Below, in pieces: positions 4,562-9,696 of a stretch of 9,696 bases of DNA (its first letter is position 1; each line of letters begins with the position of its first letter). A program made the position numbers and the translations under genes. Origin of the DNA: an uncultured Mycolicibacterium sp. (GTDB lineage: Bacteria; Actinomycetota; Actinomycetes; Mycobacteriales; Mycobacteriaceae); contig NZ_CALDGS010000159.1 in the NCBI RefSeq assembly GCF_937941905.1, positions 1 to 9,696 on the forward strand, written 5' to 3'. Under the pieces are notes generated by a model. The model was given only the letters and a program-made list of their open reading frames with translations, made no database searches and was not told the origin of the DNA.

Positions 4562-6541
4562 TCAGCTGGCTGCCGTGGTCTTCTGGTTGCGGGTGTGGGC
4601 CAGCCGGTGGGAGTCGGTTCCGGTTTCGATGATGGTGCCCCCGAGGGGCTTGGTGCGTCCGGCGCGCACGCCGTTGGCGATGACGACGATTTCGGCGAGT
4701 TCGTGCACCGCGACGACCGCGGCCAGCCCGAGGACACCGGTGAGGGCGAGCGGAATGAGCACCGTAATCAATGCCAGTGAGAGGCCGACGTTTTGCAGCA
4801 TGATCCGCCTCGCGCGCCGCGCGTGGGCCAGTGCTTGGGTGAGGTGGCGCAGGTCTTCACCCATCAGCGCGACGTCGGCGGTTTCGATGGCCACGTCGGT
4901 GCCCATCGCGCCCATGGCGATACCCAAATCGGCAGTGGCCAGGGCCGGGGCGTCGTTGACGCCGTCACCGACCATGGCCGTCGAGGAACGTTGGCGCATT
5001 TGACCAATTAGCGCGGCTTTGTCTTCGGGCCGCAGATCGGCATGCACGACCTCGATGCCCACCTGCTTGGCCAATGCGTGGGCGGTCGCTTGGTTGTCAC
5101 CGGTGAGCATGGCCACCTGATACCCGCCGCGGCGCAGCTGGGCGACGACGTGGGCGGCTTCGGGCCGCAGCTCATCGCGCACCGCGACTGCCCCGATGAT
5201 CTGGTCGTTGTCTTCGATGAGCACGGCGGTGGCGCCGGCGGCCTGCATGGCCGCGACCTGGCCGGCCAGCGGGCCGGGGTCAAGCCAGCCGGGGCGGCCC
5301 AGCCGCAATCGACGGCCATCCCGCGCGCCGGTCAACCCGGCACCGGTGACCGCCTGCACGTCATCAGCCGGTTGCACGGGGCCCTGCGCGGCGGCGAGAA
5401 TCGCTGCCGCGAGGGGGTGTTCGCTGCGGGCCTCCAACGCCGCCGCCACATCCAGCACGTGCTCGCGGGTGGCGCCGTTGGTGGTGGCGACGTCGATGAC
5501 GGTGGGTGCGTTGGCGGTCAGGGTGCCTGTCTTGTCCAGCGCGATCGTGCGGACCGCGCCCAGGGCTTCCAGCGCCGCCCCGCCCTTGACCAAGACACCG
5601 AGCTTGCTAGCCGCGCCGATCGCGGCGACCACCGTGACCGGCACCGAGATCGCCAGCGCGCAAGGAGAGGCCGCCACCAACACCACCAGGGCACGTTCGA
5701 TCCACACCAGCGGATCGCCCAACACGCTGCCGATGGCGGCGATGAGGACCGCGGCGATCATGATCGCGGGGACCAGGGGTTTGGCGATGCGGTCGGCCAG
5801 GCGCTGGGCTTCGCCCTTGCGGGACTGCTCGGCCTCCACGATCGCCACGATGCGGGCCAACGAGTTGTCAGCAGCAGTGGACGTGACCTCAACCTCCAGC
5901 ACGCCGGTGCCGTTGATCGACCCGGCGAACACCTCATCACCGGGCCCGGCCTCTACCGGCACGGATTCGCCGGTGATGGCCGAAACATCCAGCGCCGTGC
6001 GCCCCGACACGATCGTGCCGTCGGTGGCGACGCGTTCGCCGGGCTTGACCAGCATCCGGTCACCCACCGCCAACTCTGCTGGGGCGATGGTGGTTTCGGT
6101 ACCGTCGCGGAGCACGGTGGCCTCATCGGGCACCAGCGACAACAACGCCCGCAGACCTCGGCGGGTGCGGGCGAGGGAGTATTCTTCGAGGCCCTCGCTG
6201 ATGGAGAACAGGAACGCCAGCATGGCGGCCTCGCCGACCTCGCCGAGGATCACCGCGCCGACCGCGGCGATCGTCATCAGCGTGCCGACCCCGATCTTGC
6301 CCTGTGCCAGCCGGCGCAGCGTCGAAGGCACGAACGTGTAGGCACCGATCACCAAGGCGAGCGCATACAGGCCGATTTCGACCGCATGGGGGCCGCCGGA
6401 CCAGCCGACCACATAGCCGGCCAAAAGCACCACGCCCGCCACCGCGGCGGCGCGCAGTTCGGTGATCTCCCAAAGCCGTTCGGGTTCCTGCTCGTCCTCG
6501 CCGGGGCGGTCGTCGCTGCCGCAGCCGCACGCCTCACTCAT
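4562..6541 (-). CDS. ctpG: CtpG-like P1B-type heavy-metal-exporting ATPase
   Basis: The 659-residue ATPase pumps a soft or divalent metal ion, most likely Cd(II) and possibly Pb(II) or Zn(II), out of the cytosol. Visible motifs are TGES at 190-193 (actuator), SPC at 292-294 in the metal-binding transmembrane helix, DKTGT at 336-340 with phosphorylated D336, HP at 375-376, TGDN at 480-483 and GDGVND at 525-530. The last membrane pair holds H613-E614 (VHELAE). Long stretches agree with what I recall of M. tuberculosis CtpG, but the large N-terminal metal-binding region of that protein is missing. Only a short CGC motif (C5, C7) in an acidic leader remains. Its ATG overlaps the stop of the CmtR-like gene (ATGA, 6541-6538). 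The regulator-pump pairing matches the M. tuberculosis cmtR-ctpG locus. The metal itself is inferred. Confidence 0.93.
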   Translation of the reverse strand: MSEACGCGSDDRPGEDEQEPERLWEITELRAAAVAGVVLLAGYVVGWSGGPHAVEIGLYALALVIGAYTFVPSTLRRLAQGKIGVGTLMTIAAVGAVILGEVGEAAMLAFLFSISEGLEEYSLARTRRGLRALLSLVPDEATVLRDGTETTIAPAELAVGDRMLVKPGERVATDGTIVSGRTALDVSAITGESVPVEAGPGDEVFAGSINGTGVLEVEVTSTAADNSLARIVAIVEAEQSRKGEAQRLADRIAKPLVPAIMIAAVLIAAIGSVLGDPLVWIERALVVLVAASPCALAISVPVTVVAAIGAASKLGVLVKGGAALEALGAVRTIALDKTGTLTANAPTVIDVATTNGATREHVLDVAAALEARSEHPLAAAILAAAQGPVQPADDVQAVTGAGLTGARDGRRLRLGRPGWLDPGPLAGQVAAMQAAGATAVLIEDNDQIIGAVAVRDELRPEAAHVVAQLRRGGYQVAMLTGDNQATAHALAKQVGIEVVHADLRPEDKAALIGQMRQRSSTAMVGDGVNDAPALATADLGIAMGAMGTDVAIETADVALMGEDLRHLTQALAHARRARRIMLQNVGLSLALITVLIPLALTGVLGLAAVVAVHELAEIVVIANGVRAGRTKPLGGTIIETGTDSHRLAHTRNQKTTAAS

Positions 6542-6915
6542 CGCCCAACCTTCTTCCGCTCAGTCGGGTGGCCGTAGTTGGGGCACAACGCCACCGCGTT
6601 GCCGGTGGCCTCCAAGACAGCTTCGGCGGCCCGCAACATGTCCAGTAGTTCCGGGCGGGCCAGCCGATACACCGAGGCGCGGCCCTGCGGCCGGAAATCC
6701 ACCAGCCCGCAGTCGCGCAGGCACGCCAGATGCGCCGACACCGTCGACTGCGCCAACCCCAACTCGCCGGTCAGATCCACCACCCGCGCCTCACCGACCG
6801 CCAGCCGGCGCAGGATCGCCAACCGGGTGCCATCCGAGAGGCTGTGAAACAACGCCGTCGCCGCATCCACATTCCCGCACATCGCGGGATCGACCGAACC
6901 ACTTTTCATCGCCAC
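6538..6915 (-). CDS. cmtR: CmtR-like Cd(II)/Pb(II)-sensing ArsR-family repressor
   Basis: A 125-residue winged-helix repressor. SLSDGTRLAILRRLAVG is at 26-42 and the recognition helix QSTVSAHLACLRDCGLV is at 56-72. Two cysteines in that helix, C65 and C69, plus C111 (ALCPNYGH) reproduce the spacing of the three Cd/Pb ligands of M. tuberculosis CmtR (Cys57, Cys61, Cys102). C13 and H116 are extra candidates. Metal binding in the recognition helix would release DNA and allow the pump to be made. The gene overlaps ctpG by 4 bases. The start at 6915 is GTG and lies at the predicted transcription start of a leaderless message. An in-frame ATG at 6909 is the alternative. It is divergent from the operon starting at 7026. 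Confidence 0.9.
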   Translation of the reverse strand: MAMKSGSVDPAMCGNVDAATALFHSLSDGTRLAILRRLAVGEARVVDLTGELGLAQSTVSAHLACLRDCGLVDFRPQGRASVYRLARPELLDMLRAAEAVLEATGNAVALCPNYGHPTERKKVGR

Positions 6916-6921
6916 ACGACG

Positions 6922-6952
6922 ATGATAGCGTCCAACACTATTGATCGGTCAA
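6922..6952 (-). promoter_or_regulatory. Candidate leaderless cmtR promoter
   Basis: On the minus strand TTGACC (6952-6947) and TATCAT (6927-6922) are spaced by 19 bases. The expected start, 7 bases beyond the -10 element, is the G of the GTG at 6915. No ribosome binding site precedes that codon. The 19-base spacing is long; long spacers are a known feature of promoters that need an activator or of relaxed mycobacterial promoters. Confidence 0.5.
6941..6952. promoter_or_regulatory. Candidate metal-repressor operator in the cmtR / 7026 divergent region
   Basis: TTGATCGGTCAA is a 12-base palindrome with one mismatched pair and overlaps the -35 element of the cmtR promoter. Nearby, ATAG (6925-6928) and CTAT (6938-6941) form an additional short inverted pair. 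The TTGA...TCAA arms resemble the arsR1 site at 433-446. The position would let one repressor affect both the leftward pump genes and the rightward operon. This is inferred from symmetry and position only. Confidence 0.4.
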
Positions 6953-7025
6953 CCCCGCCAACATCGATACAACCCGATGGATGAGGACGCAGGGCGGGGA
7001 CGGGCCGACCGGGAAGGAGCAGGCG

Positions 7026-7664
7026 ATGGCACTGACTGCACTGGGCCTGTTCGCGATGTTGATGCTGGTGATCGGGGCCTGTCGGCGCCGGATCCAGCTG
7101 GCCCGCATCGGCGACAGCGGCAACCGGCGGGGTTGGCGGCCCGACGGCACCCTGGAATGGTGGGCGCTCGCGCTCGCCGACGTGGGCTATCTGCTGGTCG
7201 GCGTCGGCGCCCCAGCGGCGGCCCTGGCCGGGCTCGCCCCACTGCGTTTCGCCGACCATCTGCTGGTTCATGCGACTGGGATCGCGGTTGCGGTGGTGGG
7301 CATCGGGCTGACCTTGCAGGCCCAGCTGGGGTTGGGGGCCTCGTGGCGGATCGGGGTTGATGAGACCGAACGCACCGAGCTGGTCACCGGCGGCCCGTTC
7401 GCGATTGTGCGCAACCCGATCTTCACCACACTGCTGCTCACCCTGACCGGCCTGACGCTGATGGTGCCCAACCCGATAGCGATCGCCGGCCTGCTGATCG
7501 CGATCGCCGGCATCCAGCTGCAGGTGCGCGAAGTGGAAGAGCCCTACCTGCGCCGCGTCCACGGCCACACCTACCGCGACTACACCACCCGAGTGGGGCG
7601 CTTCCTACCGTGGCTCGGCCGCACCAGAGATGAGACCAATGATGCTGCCCGACACTACACCTGA
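7026..7664 (+). CDS. Integral-membrane methyltransferase, isoprenylcysteine methyltransferase-like
   Basis: The 212-residue membrane protein has hydrophobic helices near residues 2-18, 46-70, 78-98 and a C-terminal pair at 133-165. The C-terminal half carries the SAM-binding signature of the isoprenylcysteine carboxyl methyltransferase / NnrU-like superfamily: GPFAIVRNP (123-131), then E171-E172 (VEEPYLRR) and HGHTYRDYTTRVGRFLPW (179-196). Bacteria generally lack prenyl-cysteine proteins, so the real substrate is unknown. Related bacterial enzymes methylate small thiols or membrane compounds. GGAAGGAG (7012-7019), 6 bases before the ATG at 7026, is one of the best ribosome sites in the window and fixes the start over the upstream ATG at 6981. 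First gene of the operon; its 3' end overlaps the cyclase gene by up to 35 bases. Confidence 0.85.
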   Translation: MALTALGLFAMLMLVIGACRRRIQLARIGDSGNRRGWRPDGTLEWWALALADVGYLLVGVGAPAAALAGLAPLRFADHLLVHATGIAVAVVGIGLTLQAQLGLGASWRIGVDETERTELVTGGPFAIVRNPIFTTLLLTLTGLTLMVPNPIAIAGLLIAIAGIQLQVREVEEPYLRRVHGHTYRDYTTRVGRFLPWLGRTRDETNDAARHYT

Positions 7665-8343
7665 CTTCGACACGGTCGAGGCGACGGCGGCGTTTGTCGA
7701 CCTGGCCGGCTACAGCATCCTCACCGAAATCTGCGGCGACCACGAAGCCGCCCAGCTCGCCGCGCGGCTTGCCGACCTGGCACAGGCTGCACTACAACCG
7801 GGCGTGAGGCTGGTGAAGACGATCGGGGACGCGGTCATGTTGACCGCCGACACACCCACCCAGATGCTGGCCACCCTCACCGACCTGGCAGAGCAGGTCG
7901 CCGGCGAGGACGGGTTCCTGGCGCTGCGCGCCGGAATCCATCACGGACCCGTCATCGCCCGCGGCGGCGACGTGTTCGGCCACACCGTCAACATCGCCGC
8001 CCGCATCACCGCACTCGCCGGGGCCGGCCACGCCGTGATCACCGACCCGATCGCGGCTGCCGCTACCCGACAAGGCCTGTCCACCCCAGCGATCGGTGCT
8101 CCGCCGCTGCGCAGCATCACCACCCCGATTCCGCTACACACGCTGGCCCTGACCGAGGCCCGCTACCCCCGCGACCCGGTCTGCGGCATGCGGATCAACC
8201 CGGAAACCGCCCGGGCGCGACGCCGCTACCAGGACCGGGATTGGTGGTTCTGCTCGACCGACTGCGCCCACCAATTCACCACCACCCCAAGCACTTACAC
8301 ATCGACACTCCCGGTCACCGCCAGTGAACGGCAGCCGACATGA
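7630..8343 (+). CDS. Class III adenylyl/guanylyl cyclase fused to a YHS domain
   Basis: The 237-residue soluble protein has a cyclase homology domain (about 14-175) and a C-terminal YHS domain (about 179-218). The catalytic set looks complete: metal ligands D24 (FVDLAGYS) and D67 (KTIGDAVM), substrate-specifying K63 and D114, and transition-state N121 and R125 (VNIAARI). The K63-D67, D114-N121 and N121-R125 spacings equal those of mycobacterial Rv1625c as I recall it. Lys plus Asp at the purine positions favours ATP, so cAMP is the expected product. The YHS part reads DPVCGMRI with C185, then FCSTDC with C208 and C212, a thiol set found in metal-handling proteins. The protein may be a metal-gated cyclase. 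The start is uncertain: ATG codons at 7630, 7639 and 7642 are all in frame and no strong ribosome site separates them. It is translationally coupled to both neighbours. Confidence 0.88.
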   Translation: MRPMMLPDTTPDFDTVEATAAFVDLAGYSILTEICGDHEAAQLAARLADLAQAALQPGVRLVKTIGDAVMLTADTPTQMLATLTDLAEQVAGEDGFLALRAGIHHGPVIARGGDVFGHTVNIAARITALAGAGHAVITDPIAAAATRQGLSTPAIGAPPLRSITTPIPLHTLALTEARYPRDPVCGMRINPETARARRRYQDRDWWFCSTDCAHQFTTTPSTYTSTLPVTASERQPT

Positions 8344-8984
8344 GCCGCCCCTGGGGCCGCAACCGGCTCAAATTCGCCCTGGCCGGACCGCTGTTCGAAG
8401 CCGGCAACCGGTTCATCCCCGGCCGACCCCATGACCGGCTCGCCCAGCTCGTCGCCGACCAGAAACCGAAACGAGTGCTCGAACTGTGCGGCGGCACCGG
8501 CTACGCCGCCCGCCTGCTCGCCCGCAAATCCCCGAGCACACGAGTGGATTGCCTCGACATCTCCCCGGAAATGCTGGCCGTCGGCCGCCGCTACCTCACC
8601 CGCGCCGGGATCGGTACCGTGGCGCTGCATGAAGGTGACGCCGCCGCACTGCCGTTCGGCAATGACACCTTCGACGTGGTGATGAGCGTGTTCGGCTGGC
8701 ACGAACTGCCCACCGACATCCGCCACCGCGCCATCGACGAAGCCATCCGCGTTCTACGTCTCGCCGGCCAGGTCATCGCCATCGACCTCGACCCACCACC
8801 CACCGCCCGCACCATCTTCGAGACCTACATGCGGCTCGCCGAACGACCCCACGCCCGCGACGTCCTGGGCACCGGCCTGGCCGACGCATTCACCGCACAC
8901 GGACTGGCCGTCACCACCCATCTGCCCGCGCGCAGCTGGGCCGCCCCGTTCCAGATCGTCCACGCCCACAAAAGAGGTATCTGA
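8340..8984 (+). CDS. Class I SAM-dependent methyltransferase
   Basis: A 214-residue soluble protein with a Rossmann-type methyltransferase core. Motif I is VLELCGGTG (46-54). The acidic end of strand 2 is D73 (CLDISPEML). Next comes EGDAAALPFGNDTFDVV (98-114), and the post-core strand is VLRLAGQVIAIDLD (138-151). It resembles the UbiE/phospholipid-type family. It has only C50 and C71 and lacks the conserved cysteine set of arsenite methyltransferase ArsM, so I do not call it ArsM. Substrate unknown. Its ATG overlaps the cyclase stop (ATGA, 8340-8343), and its own TGA abuts the next ATG with no gap. Confidence 0.85.
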   Translation: MSRPWGRNRLKFALAGPLFEAGNRFIPGRPHDRLAQLVADQKPKRVLELCGGTGYAARLLARKSPSTRVDCLDISPEMLAVGRRYLTRAGIGTVALHEGDAAALPFGNDTFDVVMSVFGWHELPTDIRHRAIDEAIRVLRLAGQVIAIDLDPPPTARTIFETYMRLAERPHARDVLGTGLADAFTAHGLAVTTHLPARSWAAPFQIVHAHKRGI

Positions 8985-9647
8985 ATGGCGCGCACCAGCC
9001 GCATCCTGCTCACCGCGTTCGTCATCGCCGCCATGGCGATCGGGGCGCTGGTCTACCTGTCAGTGCGCGACCGCGACTCGACCACCACGGCACAGCCCGA
9101 TACCGGCGAGGCCGGGCAGGTGGTGCGCGAGAACAGCCACCGACTCAACACGGTGCCCGACAGCACGGTGACGTTCGTGGAGTTTCTCGACTTCGAATGC
9201 GAGGGCTGCCGCGCGGTCTACCCAGAGATCGAAAAAGCGCGGGCCGAATACGGCGACCGGGTGAATTTCGTGATCCGCTACTTCCCGCTGCAAGCCCACG
9301 TCAACGCCGAGCGGGCCGCCCGCGCGGTGGAAGCCGCCGCCCAGCAAGGCCAACTGGAGGCGATGTATCGCAAAATGTATGACACCCAAGCCCAGTGGGG
9401 TGAAAAGCAAACCCCAGCCGATGACGTATTCCGCGGATTCGCAACAGAACTCGGCCTGGACATGGCCGAGTTCGACGCGGCCTACGCCAATCCCGCCACC
9501 CTCGAACGCATCCAACTCGACATGGCCGACGGCCGCGCCTTGGGCGTGCAGGGCACCCCGACCTTCTTCCTCAACGACACCCGCATCCAGCCACACAGCT
9601 ATGAAGACCTAGCCCAGGCCTTCGATCAAGCGCTCGCCGAGAACTAG
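8985..9647 (+). CDS. Membrane-anchored DsbA-like thiol-disulfide oxidoreductase
   Basis: A 220-residue protein with an N-terminal membrane anchor or uncleaved signal (hydrophobic 8-26, preceded by MARTSR and followed by RDRD). A thioredoxin-fold DsbA domain runs from about 48 to 218. The active site is C72-E-G-C75 (FECEGCRAVYPEI) and the cis-Pro loop is GTPTFF (190-195, P192). It should act outside the membrane, forming or reshuffling disulfides, or handling thiol-bound metals. AAAGAGG (8971-8977), 7 bases before the ATG, supports the start. In many actinobacteria a VKOR-type membrane partner reoxidises such proteins; none is inside the window, but the sequence ends 49 bases after the stop, so one could follow. 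Confidence 0.9.
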   Translation: MARTSRILLTAFVIAAMAIGALVYLSVRDRDSTTTAQPDTGEAGQVVRENSHRLNTVPDSTVTFVEFLDFECEGCRAVYPEIEKARAEYGDRVNFVIRYFPLQAHVNAERAARAVEAAAQQGQLEAMYRKMYDTQAQWGEKQTPADDVFRGFATELGLDMAEFDAAYANPATLERIQLDMADGRALGVQGTPTFFLNDTRIQPHSYEDLAQAFDQALAEN

Positions 9648-9696
9648 GCGCGGCCTGCCGCATCCATCGGCTTGACCGCCCCTCTCCACATCGACA

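Noticed and set aside
5042..6577. Long open frame on the plus strand opposite the ATPase gene
   Set aside because: It is the shadow of a GC-rich gene: composition is Gly/Arg/His-rich and there is no recognisable domain, while the minus strand has every P-type ATPase motif.
7630..8343. Defective cyclase because of His in FGHTVN
   Set aside because: The purine-specifying residue lies seven residues before the Asn, which is D114; H118 is not a catalytic position.
8340..8984. Arsenite methyltransferase ArsM
   Set aside because: Only two cysteines are present, both within the core strands, and the conserved ArsM arsenite-binding cysteines are absent.

Overview
The window is GC-rich, and its gene set points to an actinobacterium, most likely a mycobacterium or close relative. 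The first half follows the order ArsR, CadI/ArsI, ArsR, Acr3, ArsC, which I recall from Mycobacterium tuberculosis Rv2640c-Rv2643. The ATPase and its repressor resemble M. tuberculosis CtpG and CmtR. Two of the regulators also look leaderless, which is common in mycobacteria. No mobile element, RNA gene or CRISPR array is visible. The dense load of metal and metalloid genes suits a resistance island or plasmid, but nothing in the window proves either.

Region 1 (52-4523) is an arsenic block. A leftward arsR repressor is divergent from arsI/cadI (C-As lyase family), with two inverted ATAT-type operators between them. A strong hairpin follows arsI, then a DinB-fold gene. After that comes a tightly coupled run of arsR2, acr3, arsC1 (with an extra N-terminal helical domain), a second arsC-like phosphatase-fold gene with an altered P-loop, and a small thioredoxin-like gene. 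Together they would strip organic groups from trivalent organoarsenicals, reduce arsenate, export arsenite and control all this with two arsenite-sensing repressors.

Region 2 (4530-6952) is a leftward cadmium/lead-type module. A CmtR-like repressor overlaps a CtpG-like P1B ATPase by 4 bases. It converges on the arsenic block across a short hairpin that probably ends transcription from both sides.

Region 3 (7026-9647) is a rightward, tightly packed operon divergent from cmtR. It encodes an integral-membrane methyltransferase of the isoprenylcysteine methyltransferase-like fold, a class III nucleotidyl cyclase fused to a YHS metal-binding domain, a soluble SAM methyltransferase, and a membrane-anchored DsbA-like thiol oxidoreductase. 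The cyclase keeps all six canonical catalytic residues. A metal-linked cAMP signalling protein coupled to two methyltransferases and an extracytoplasmic redox protein is the least familiar part of the window and the best candidate for an undescribed system. The operon may continue past the right edge.
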